This document shows, piece by piece, positions 57,411 to 64,000 of a stretch of DNA of 64,000 bases; within the stretch, counting starts at the first letter, position 1, and each line of letters begins with the position of its first letter. Both the position numbers and the translations under genes were made by a program. The notes under the pieces are model-generated. The model had not been told where the DNA came from, made no database searches, and was given only the letters and a program-made list of their open reading frames with translations. The stretch is taken from NCBI GenBank assembly GCA_910585955.1, contig CAJUGC010000005.1, positions 88,211 to 152,210 on the forward strand, written 5' to 3'. The stretch comes from an uncultured Christensenella sp. (GTDB taxonomy: Bacteria; Bacillota; Clostridia; Christensenellales; Pumilibacteraceae).

Positions 57411-58503
57411 GAAAATAACTGCGCTCAGAGGGGCGACGACAGTCGAAGAGAATACTCGCGACGAGATTGTTTCCAAAACAAGAGAGCTGATCGAGAAGCT
57501 CGTAGCCGATAACGGAATCGGTACGGGAGTTCGTGCGGTTTGGTGTCTTATAAGCACTACTGCGGATATAACGGCGTTCTATCCTGCGCGTGCGTTGCGT
57601 GAAAGCGGACTTTTGTCTTGCCCGCTGATGAGCTGTCTCGAACCGAATATGGACAATGCATTGCCATTGTGTATTCGAGTCATGATAGAACTTGCCGTCG
57701 ATGAAAAAACTGAGTTTGTTCCGCGTCACGCGTATCTTCATAAAGCCGCTTTGCTTCGTCCCGATCTTGCAGAAGCGTTGGGAGAGGATGCTCGATCCGA
57801 ACAGGTGCAAACTTCTCGCAGTGCGGAAGCGAAAAACGCGATCGTGAACGTCGCAATCGACGGACCGAGCGGCGCAGGGAAATCTACGGTGGCGAAACTC
57901 CTGGCTCGTCGCCTCTCGATGACTTATTTGGATACCGGGGCAATGTATCGTGCTATCGGGCTGAAAATGCACCGCAAAGGCATTTGCCTCGACGACGTCG
58001 AAGGCATAGAACGTACGCTTGACGGCACTGCCATAGAGGTCGAAACCATAGACGGAATACAGCACGTTTTTTTAGACGGCAAGGACGTAAGCGGCGAAAT
58101 ACGCCGTCACTATGTCTCAAAGCTTGCAAGCGATTTTTCGGCCGTGAGGCAGGTTCGTCTCAAACTTGTGGAAATGCAGAGAAATATAGCGTCCGAAAAA
58201 GATTGTATTCTCGACGGGCGGGATATCGGCACGTTTGTACTTCCCGATGCCGCCGTGAAATTCTACCTTACGGCAAGCGTCAAGGTGAGGGCAAAACGCC
58301 GCTTCGACGAACTCAAAGCAAAAGGCGAAGAATGCGAGCTGGGCACGATAGAGCGCGATATAGAGACGAGGGACTACAATGATATGCACCGTGAGTTTGC
58401 CCCTCTTAAAAAAGCCGACGACGCCGTTGAAGTCGTGACGGACGATATGAGCGTCGATCAGGTCGTAGCTTTTATGATTGATATAATAAATTCAAAGAGG
58501 TAA
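57403..58503 (+). CDS. Fusion of AroH chorismate mutase and (d)CMP kinase
   Basis: A 366-residue two-domain protein. Residues about 1-125 match AroH-type chorismate mutase: LRGATTVEENT with Arg9, SCLEPNMDNALPLCIRVM with Glu80 and Arg92, and YLHKAALLRPD with Tyr111, so the known catalytic residues are all kept. Residues about 147-366 are cytidylate kinase: AIDGPSGAGKST (P-loop), DTGAMYRAIG, and DGRDIGTFVLPDA. A linker of about 20 residues joins them. Chorismate mutase makes prephenate for Phe/Tyr; CMP kinase makes CDP/dCDP. Cmk-plsC-ispH-rpsA is the clostridial order. A sequencing join is unlikely because the frame is continuous. Confidence 0.9.
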   Translation: MSEKITALRGATTVEENTRDEIVSKTRELIEKLVADNGIGTGVRAVWCLISTTADITAFYPARALRESGLLSCPLMSCLEPNMDNALPLCIRVMIELAVDEKTEFVPRHAYLHKAALLRPDLAEALGEDARSEQVQTSRSAEAKNAIVNVAIDGPSGAGKSTVAKLLARRLSMTYLDTGAMYRAIGLKMHRKGICLDDVEGIERTLDGTAIEVETIDGIQHVFLDGKDVSGEIRRHYVSKLASDFSAVRQVRLKLVEMQRNIASEKDCILDGRDIGTFVLPDAAVKFYLTASVKVRAKRRFDELKAKGEECELGTIERDIETRDYNDMHREFAPLKKADDAVEVVTDDMSVDQVVAFMIDIINSKR

Positions 58504-58507
58504 TGAC

Positions 58508-59209
58508 GTGAACCTTTTTTACGCGATAATTCGGGCGATAGTATACTTGCCGTTTAAGCTGTTTTACCCGACAAAGGTCATAAACAAGAAAGACTTTCCC
58601 AAAGAGAAAAAAATAATCTTGGTGTGCAATCATCTTTCCTGGAAAGATATTCTCGTTACGGCAATCAATTTGCCCGGATATCGTCACTTTGTCGCCAAAA
58701 AGGAAATAGGCAAAAACCGCCTTGTGCACCGTCTTGCAAAATGGCTCGGCGTTATCTTCATAGACCGCGGAAAAGCCGATATGACGGCGATGCGTGAGAT
58801 CCTCGGCGTTTTGAAGAAAGGCGAAGGTATGACGATATTTCCGGAAGGCACGCGAAATAAGGTCGATACGTCGCTTCAGGAAGTAAAGAGCGGAGTAGTA
58901 ATGTTTTCGGTGAAGGGAGACGCTCCCATTGTTCCCGCCATGATCCATTCCAAGGCGCGCGCTTTTCATAAAAATTATGTGTACGTCTTGCCGAAGTTCG
59001 AGCTTGAAACGATAAAGGGGCGCAGGCTCGATACTCCAACCGTAGAGGAAGGGGCGGATATAGTTGCCGAAAAACTTGCCGAGGCAAAGGAGCTGCTCGA
59101 CTATTTTGTTTCTCACAAAAAAGATAAAGAATATCGTCGTCTTATGAAAGACGGAAAACGGGCGAGAAAAAATGCGTTAAAGGCGGCGAGATCTCTTATA
59201 TGCAAATAA
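58508..59209 (+). CDS. plsC: 1-acylglycerol-3-phosphate O-acyltransferase
   Basis: Makes phosphatidic acid from lysophosphatidic acid. The 233 residues have the catalytic HX4D motif in NHLSWKD, the FPEGTR motif (IFPEGTRNK) and VPAMI. One N-terminal membrane-associated segment is visible. GTG start with GAGG 7 bases upstream; overlaps the next gene by 10 bases. Confidence 0.93.
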   Translation: MNLFYAIIRAIVYLPFKLFYPTKVINKKDFPKEKKIILVCNHLSWKDILVTAINLPGYRHFVAKKEIGKNRLVHRLAKWLGVIFIDRGKADMTAMREILGVLKKGEGMTIFPEGTRNKVDTSLQEVKSGVVMFSVKGDAPIVPAMIHSKARAFHKNYVYVLPKFELETIKGRRLDTPTVEEGADIVAEKLAEAKELLDYFVSHKKDKEYRRLMKDGKRARKNALKAARSLICK

Positions 59210-61290
59210 CGGTGGCAAAGCACAGCGGTTTCTGTTTCGGAGTGAAAGAAGCGGTTTCCGTTGCCGAGAATTATGCGAAAAACGGCGCGTACTGTCTCGG
59301 TAAAATCATTCACAACGACGAAGTAGTGCGCAGACTCGAAGACCTCGGTCTGCGTACGGTAAGAGAGCTCGACGAAGTAGAGAACGGGTCGGTTGTAATA
59401 ATTCGTTCTCACGGCGTAGGAAAAGCCGTTTACGAAAAAATGAGCAATAAAAAGCTTAATGTCGTAGATACAACCTGTCCTTTTGTGAAAAAGATTCACA
59501 GGCTTGTGGAAGAACATGAAAAGAGCGGCTGCCGTATAGTAATAATCGGTAAACGCAATCATCCCGAAGTCATAGGAATAGGCGGTTGGTGCAACGAAAA
59601 CGCGCAGGTCATAGAAAGCGTTGAGGAGCTTGACGAGCTTCTTTCTGACTTATCTTCCGACGAAAAAGTGTGTTTTGTGGCGCAAACCACATTTTCCCGA
59701 AAAAAATATGATGAAATTGTGAAAAAAATTCCGATTTCCCGATTGAAAACAGTTGAAATATTCGACACAATTTGCTATACTACTACAGAGCGGCAAATCG
59801 AGGCAATGGATTTGGCGTCCGTAAACGATAAAGTGTTGGTCGTCGGAAGCAAAAACAGTTCGAATACTACGAAGCTGTTTGAAACTTGTAAGGCGATTCA
59901 GCCCGATACCTATCACATCGAACGGACCACCGACTTGAAAAATATTGTATTTAATCCCTGCGACAGAATCGCGATCGTCGCGGGGGCGTCGACTCCCGAG
60001 GAGTTGATTGTGGAGGTAAAAGGTTACATGAGCGAGAATTTTGAAGACGTTAGCAAAGAGTTCAAGGATTATCTTGACGAGTCTTTCGTGCAGTACAAAG
60101 ACGGAATGCGTATCAAGGGCACCGTCATTCATGCGAACGAAGACGGCATTAAGGTGAATATCGGCGGAAAGAAAGACGGTTTCATCAAGAAAGACGAGGT
60201 GTCAGTCGACGGAGAATATAATCCCGCCGATTACCCCGAGGGGACCGCAATAGAGGCGATTATCATCAATAAAAGCGACGCCGACAGCGGTTGCGTACTC
60301 TTGTCCAAAAAGAAAGTGGACAAGATTAAGGAAGGCGACAAGATTGTCGAGACGGTTCGCGGCGGCGACGTTTTCGAGCTCGACGGAATACGCGCAATAA
60401 AGGGAGGACTGCTCGGTCATCTCGGCACTTATTCCGTATTCGTTCCCGCTTCTCAAATAAGAGAGCGCGGCACTTATGTGAAAGAACTTAAAAATTACGA
60501 GAATAAAAAGCTTCGTCTCAGCGCTATCGAAATAGACGATGAAAAGCGCGAGATAGTGGCCAGCCAAAGAAAGGTTCTCGAAGCAGAGCGCAAAGAAAAG
60601 GAAGATATGTTCTGGGAGAACGTCCGTCCGAATGTCATCGTCAGCGGCGTTGTAAAGCGCGCGGCGAACTTCGGCGCGTTCGTAAGCGTAGACGGAATAG
60701 ACTGTCTCGCTCACATAGGCGATCTTTCCTGGACGCGCATAAAGTCGGTCGACGAGGTTCTCGAAATAGGCAAGACTTATGATTTCCTTGTTCTTTCCGC
60801 AGACAGAGAAAAAGGCAGAGTTTCTCTCGGTTATAAACAACTTCAAAATCATCCGTTCGTAGCGGCAATGGAAAAGCACCCGATAGGCTCGGTCGTCAAG
60901 GGCAAGGTAACAAGCGTAATGCCGTTCGGCGCATTTGTGGAAATCGAGCGCGGTATCGAAGGTCTCGTTCATGTTTCCGAGGCTGCCCACAACTTTGTCA
61001 AGAACATAAACGAAGTAGTCAAAGTCGGCGACGAAGTGGAAGTAAAGGTTCTTGCATACGACGAGCCCAACAAGCGCGTAACGCTCAGCATGAAAGCTTG
61101 TCAGGAAGCTCCCGCTCCTGTCGAGAAGCCCGAAAAGCCTCATGACGAGGCAAGCGGCGAACCTAAAGCGGAAAAGAAGACGCAACGCAAGCCCAAAACG
61201 GAAAAGCAAGCCGAGGATCACAGCGAGTGGAGTGAAAACACAAGCAACAATCCTTTGGCGGATCTCCTCAAAGGTTTGGACATAAAGTAA
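59200..61290 (+). CDS. Bifunctional IspH (HMBPP reductase)-ribosomal protein S1 fusion
   Basis: A 696-residue fusion typical of Clostridia. Residues 1 to about 280 are IspH, the 4Fe-4S enzyme that makes isopentenyl and dimethylallyl diphosphate (AKHSGFCFGVKEAV, IRSHGVGKAVYE, TTCPFVKKIHR). Residues about 305-650 hold four S1 RNA-binding domains; the last two (GAFVSVDGIDCLAHIGDLSW and GAFVEIERGIEGLVHVSE) are the best preserved. The C-terminal tail is Lys/Pro-rich. It ends the operon that starts in the decarboxylase or surE region. Confidence 0.96.
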   Translation: MQITVAKHSGFCFGVKEAVSVAENYAKNGAYCLGKIIHNDEVVRRLEDLGLRTVRELDEVENGSVVIIRSHGVGKAVYEKMSNKKLNVVDTTCPFVKKIHRLVEEHEKSGCRIVIIGKRNHPEVIGIGGWCNENAQVIESVEELDELLSDLSSDEKVCFVAQTTFSRKKYDEIVKKIPISRLKTVEIFDTICYTTTERQIEAMDLASVNDKVLVVGSKNSSNTTKLFETCKAIQPDTYHIERTTDLKNIVFNPCDRIAIVAGASTPEELIVEVKGYMSENFEDVSKEFKDYLDESFVQYKDGMRIKGTVIHANEDGIKVNIGGKKDGFIKKDEVSVDGEYNPADYPEGTAIEAIIINKSDADSGCVLLSKKKVDKIKEGDKIVETVRGGDVFELDGIRAIKGGLLGHLGTYSVFVPASQIRERGTYVKELKNYENKKLRLSAIEIDDEKREIVASQRKVLEAERKEKEDMFWENVRPNVIVSGVVKRAANFGAFVSVDGIDCLAHIGDLSWTRIKSVDEVLEIGKTYDFLVLSADREKGRVSLGYKQLQNHPFVAAMEKHPIGSVVKGKVTSVMPFGAFVEIERGIEGLVHVSEAAHNFVKNINEVVKVGDEVEVKVLAYDEPNKRVTLSMKACQEAPAPVEKPEKPHDEASGEPKAEKKTQRKPKTEKQAEDHSEWSENTSNNPLADLLKGLDIK

Positions 61291-61304
61291 TAAAACAACA
61301 ACCC

Positions 61305-61336
61305 AAAGCCGCAGGAAATATTCTTGCGGCTTTATA
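61305..61336 (+). terminator. Terminator-like hairpin after ispH-rpsA
   Basis: AAAGCCGCA and TGCGGCTTT, a perfect 9-bp stem with an 11-base loop; the T run (TTTAT) is short. Confidence 0.7.
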
Positions 61337-61372
61337 GGTAACGCCGCTGCCGTCGGTGTCATAAAAATTAGT

Positions 61373-62188
61373 ATGAACAATATGAATTTTGTGATATCCG
61401 ATTTGCATAACGATATGCTTACGACTATGGATTCGAGCGAATATGCGAGGTATCTCCATGGCATAAAAGAGTATGCGGCGCCTGTGCTTGCTGTTTGGAC
61501 TACTCGTCTCGATGTGAAGCGAGGATTCCTTAAAAAGCTTGCGGACGCTGTTCCCAAAGAGTTTGCCCGTTTCGCTCTCGAGGACGCACACTTTCTCGGA
61601 GAGGGACCACTCGAGCAGTTGGGCGAGATTCCTCTCTTGTACGTCGGTCTTACTTGGAACGACGACAACACTCTTGCGGGCGGCGCAAAGTCAGGGACTC
61701 AAATGGGACTGACGGAAAGAGGCAAGACGGTTATACGCGAGGCGGAGCGTCACGGTATAGCTTTGGATGTTGCGCATTTAAACCGACGAAGTTTTTTCGA
61801 ACTTATGGATTATGCGCACGGTAAAACGCTTTGCAGTCATTGTTGTTTCGACGCGGTGTACAGCCACCCTCGAAATCTTACAGACGAGCAAATCGAACTT
61901 CTTGTTTTGCGCGGCGGCATTGTCGGCATGACTTTCGAAAGTTCGTTTCTTACCGGTCTAAAGGCAAAGATCTCCGACGTCGTGAGACATATAGATCATT
62001 TTGTTCAAAAGTTCGGTTGTGATTCTCTTGCGATCGGAAGCGACTTCAACGGTTGCGCGCCTCCGGATGAACTTTGCGATTATCCGTCGATTTTCGGTTT
62101 GGCTTACGAACTCGAAAAGCTCGGGTACGACCAAAGCGACATACGAAAGATATTCGAGACCAATGCACAAAATTTTTTCGCCGTTTGA
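61373..62188 (+). CDS. Membrane dipeptidase family (M19) metallopeptidase
   Basis: A 271-residue TIM-barrel dipeptidase related to renal dipeptidase. Zinc-binding DLHND is near residue 10; WNDDNTLAGG, ALDVAHLNRRS and IGSDFNGC follow, all M19 features. There is no signal peptide, so it is likely cytoplasmic. ATG at 61373 or 61382; neither has a ribosome site. Confidence 0.88.
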   Translation: MNNMNFVISDLHNDMLTTMDSSEYARYLHGIKEYAAPVLAVWTTRLDVKRGFLKKLADAVPKEFARFALEDAHFLGEGPLEQLGEIPLLYVGLTWNDDNTLAGGAKSGTQMGLTERGKTVIREAERHGIALDVAHLNRRSFFELMDYAHGKTLCSHCCFDAVYSHPRNLTDEQIELLVLRGGIVGMTFESSFLTGLKAKISDVVRHIDHFVQKFGCDSLAIGSDFNGCAPPDELCDYPSIFGLAYELEKLGYDQSDIRKIFETNAQNFFAV

Positions 62189-62238
62189 AAGTATAATCAT
62201 ATTTTGCGTCATTTCGTATGACGTACGGTGCTTTCAAA
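62184..62238. other. Inverted repeat before purB
   Basis: TTTGAAAG (overlapping the dipeptidase stop) and CTTTCAAA form an 8-bp inverted repeat, with CGTCAT-TTCGT-ATGACG nested inside. The arms are the same as the outermost arms of GTAC-core copy 3. It lacks a GTAC-loop-GTAC apex, so it is not counted in that family. Confidence 0.5.
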
Positions 62239-62278
62239 GAATATTTAAGATATCATAACAGGAGACTCTGTATAAATT

Positions 62279-63709
62279 ATGAAAGACGTTTACGAAAATC
62301 CGCTTATTACGCGCTACGCTTCGGGCGAAATGGCGCGCAACTTTTCCGATGACACCCGCTTTAAGTTGTGGCGCAAGCTGTGGATAGCTCTCGCCGAGAG
62401 CGAAAAAGAACTCGGTCTCGGTATATCGGACGAGCAGATCGCGGAAATGAAAAAGTATGCGGAAGATATCAATTACGATGTGGCCGACGCTCGCGAAAAA
62501 GAGGTTCGCCACGACGTAATGGCTCATGTTTTCGCGTTCGGAACGCAGGCAAAATCGGCGATGCCGATTATACACCTCGGCGCGACAAGTTGCTATGTGA
62601 CTGATAATGCGGAAATAATAATGATTTACAACGCGCTCGAAATCGTGAAGGACAAGCTCGTTTCGGTTATGGACAAGCTTGCAAAATTCGCGTTGAGGTA
62701 TAAGGATCTTCCGACGCTCGGTTTCACGCATCTCCAGCCTGCGCAACTTACAACGGTCGGAAAACGCGCTTGTTTATGGCTACAGGATCTTGCAATGGAC
62801 TACGAGAATCTGACTCATCTTTTAAAGACGGTCAAACTTCGCGGAGTGAAGGGGACGACGGGTACGCAGGCAAGCTTTATGAGTTTGTTCGACAACGACG
62901 GAGAGAAAGTCAAAAAACTCGAAAGCGCCGTTGCTAAACGTATGGGTATAAAGTCGGTTTACGGCGTGACGGGGCAGACCTATCCGAGAAAGTTCGATTA
63001 TAACGTCATGAGCGTGCTCTCTCAGATTGCTCAGAGCGCATATAAATTCGCGAATGATTTGCGAATACTTCAAAACATGAAGGAAATGGAGGAACCGTTT
63101 GAAAAGTCGCAGATAGGATCGTCCGCAATGGCATATAAGCGCAATCCCATGCGCAGCGAGAGAATGTGCGGCCTTGCGCGTTTCGTGCTTTCGGTGCCCG
63201 TAAACGAGGCGATAACGAGTTCTACACAGTGGCTCGAGCGCACGCTCGACGACAGCGTGAATAAGCGCATAACGATTGCGCAGGCGTTTCTTGCGCTCGA
63301 CGGAATACTCAATCTCTATCTCAACATTTCCGAGAATATGGTTGTTTACGAAAAGGTTATCGCTAAACATATTTCGGCCGAGCTGCCGTTTATGTCTACC
63401 GAAGTCATACTTATGGAGTGCGTAAAAGCAGGCGGAAACAGGCAAGAACTTCACGAGCTTATAAGGGAACATTCTATGGAGAGCGCAAAAGTCGTAAAGC
63501 GGCAGGGCGGCGACAACGACCTTATTGCGCGGATAAAAGGAGATACTCACTTTTCGGCTATTCATGATAGCATAGACGGTTTACTCGACTCCAAAAACTT
63601 TATAGGCAGAGCGCCCGCACAAACCGCGGAATTCATAGATGCGGAAATAAAACCTATTCTCGAAAAGAATAAAAAAGCTCTTGCGATTACGGCACAGATA
63701 AACGTGTAG
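62279..63709 (+). CDS. purB: Adenylosuccinate lyase
   Basis: Splits adenylosuccinate and SAICAR in purine synthesis. The 476 residues show the lyase motifs VRHDVMAHVFAFG, IHLGATSCYVTDNA (catalytic His), TLGFTHLQPAQLTT and GSSAMAYKRNPMRSER (catalytic Ser loop). Ends 158 bases before tRNA-Val. Confidence 0.96.
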   Translation: MKDVYENPLITRYASGEMARNFSDDTRFKLWRKLWIALAESEKELGLGISDEQIAEMKKYAEDINYDVADAREKEVRHDVMAHVFAFGTQAKSAMPIIHLGATSCYVTDNAEIIMIYNALEIVKDKLVSVMDKLAKFALRYKDLPTLGFTHLQPAQLTTVGKRACLWLQDLAMDYENLTHLLKTVKLRGVKGTTGTQASFMSLFDNDGEKVKKLESAVAKRMGIKSVYGVTGQTYPRKFDYNVMSVLSQIAQSAYKFANDLRILQNMKEMEEPFEKSQIGSSAMAYKRNPMRSERMCGLARFVLSVPVNEAITSSTQWLERTLDDSVNKRITIAQAFLALDGILNLYLNISENMVVYEKVIAKHISAELPFMSTEVILMECVKAGGNRQELHELIREHSMESAKVVKRQGGDNDLIARIKGDTHFSAIHDSIDGLLDSKNFIGRAPAQTAEFIDAEIKPILEKNKKALAITAQINV

Positions 63710-63805
63710 CGGCATATAATCATAGTGTGCGCGCTTACATATCGGTTGCGGTCGGAAAAAGAGCGGAGTTTTGAAAAAATTTTCACAAAACATGGCGCTA
63801 AATCC

Positions 63806-63834
63806 TTGATTTTTTGCCCTCGATTTGATATAGT
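63806..63834 (+). promoter_or_regulatory. Promoter of the tRNA operon
   Basis: TTGATT, a 17-base spacer and TATAGT. Start is predicted near 63841. AAGTCGC and GCGACTT form a 7-bp hairpin between promoter and first tRNA. Confidence 0.75.
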
Positions 63835-63867
63835 ATAAAAGTCGCTTGTCGGGAGCGACTTAACTTT

Positions 63868-63943
63868 GGGAGCTTAGCTCAGCCGGGAGAGCATCTGCCC
63901 TACAAGCAGAGGGTCATAGGTTCGAACCCTATAGCTCCCACCA
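63868..63943 (+). tRNA. tRNA-Val (anticodon UAC)
   Basis: A full cloverleaf with encoded CCA: acceptor GGGAGCT/AGCTCCC, D arm, anticodon arm TCTGC-CCTACAA-GCAGA, T arm ATAGG-TTCGAAC-CCTAT. The anticodon at positions 34-36 is TAC. Position 33, almost always U, is C here (window 63900). Confidence 0.95.
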
Positions 63944-63946
63944 AAT

Positions 63947-64000
63947 GCGGAAGTGGCTCAGTGGTAGAGCGTTGCCTTGCCAAGGCAAATGTCGCGAGTT
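63947..64000 (+). tRNA. tRNA-Gly (anticodon GCC), cut off by the window end
   Basis: The 5' acceptor GCGGAAG, D arm GGCTCAGTGGTAGAGC and anticodon arm TTGCC-TTGCCAA-GGCAA with anticodon GCC are visible. U33 is normal. The T arm and 3' acceptor lie outside the window. Confidence 0.92.

Noticed and set aside
61305..61372. A riboswitch before the M19 dipeptidase
   Set aside because: The gap is only 82 bases and the hairpin fits a terminator of the upstream operon.
60202..61671. A 489-codon minus-strand open frame across ispH-rpsA
   Set aside because: It is antisense to an obvious S1-domain gene and spans a terminator; no family features.

Overview
The window looks like a stretch of chromosome from an endospore-forming member of the class Clostridia, probably an uncultured lineage. 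The evidence is gene order and marker genes. There is a lepA-hemW-hrcA-grpE-dnaK-dnaJ-prmA-rsmE-mtaB-HIT-rpsU block, a clostridial IspH-ribosomal protein S1 fusion, a yerC-pcrA-ligA ... coaBC-priA-def-fmt-rsmB-rlmN-rpe-thiN block, and sporulation genes (spoVM, spoIVB, a SpoIIM-like gene, gerW). Base composition is intermediate and even. Nearly all genes are on the + strand; the only clear minus-strand genes are gtrA and gdpD at 1.5-2.8 kb. The taxonomic placement is inference, because no 16S gene is present.

Layout. 1-2.8 kb: end of an ABC permease, then a minus-strand GtrA/GDPD pair. 2.8-14.9 kb: translation and heat-shock operons, with a CIRCE operator before hrcA and a 730-bp repeat mosaic between dnaK and dnaJ. 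15.0-23.5 kb: an accessory cluster with a LytTR response regulator and AgrC-like kinase, a lipoprotein esterase broken at a G8 run, a second carbohydrate-binding lipoprotein and a membrane-anchored, circularly permuted GH3 enzyme. 23.7-40.5 kb: DNA repair, RNA polymerase omega, coenzyme A, PriA and formylmethionine genes. 40.5-49.4 kb: a sporulation and cell-wall block. 50.4-61.3 kb: a biotin-dependent, sodium-pumping decarboxylase set, then surE, a flavoprotein, an AroH-Cmk fusion, plsC and ispH-rpsA. 61.3-64 kb: an M19 dipeptidase, purB and two tRNAs.

The most unusual material: (1) two tandem small genes that encode only the Spo0A DNA-binding domain, with no receiver, between spoVM and spoIVB, with candidate 0A boxes around their promoter; (2) a family of five long intergenic hairpins that share a GTAC-loop-GTAC (or near) core while most of their outer stems differ in sequence yet still pair, often beside copies of a second dispersed repeat; (3) the two-component, esterase and GH3 cluster, with LytTR-type direct repeats at two places and homopolymer tracts in two genes; (4) a chorismate mutase-CMP kinase fusion; (5) a Na+ decarboxylase operon with two different carboxyltransferases and one biotin carrier. 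No mobile element with a transposase, no CRISPR array and no rRNA was seen.
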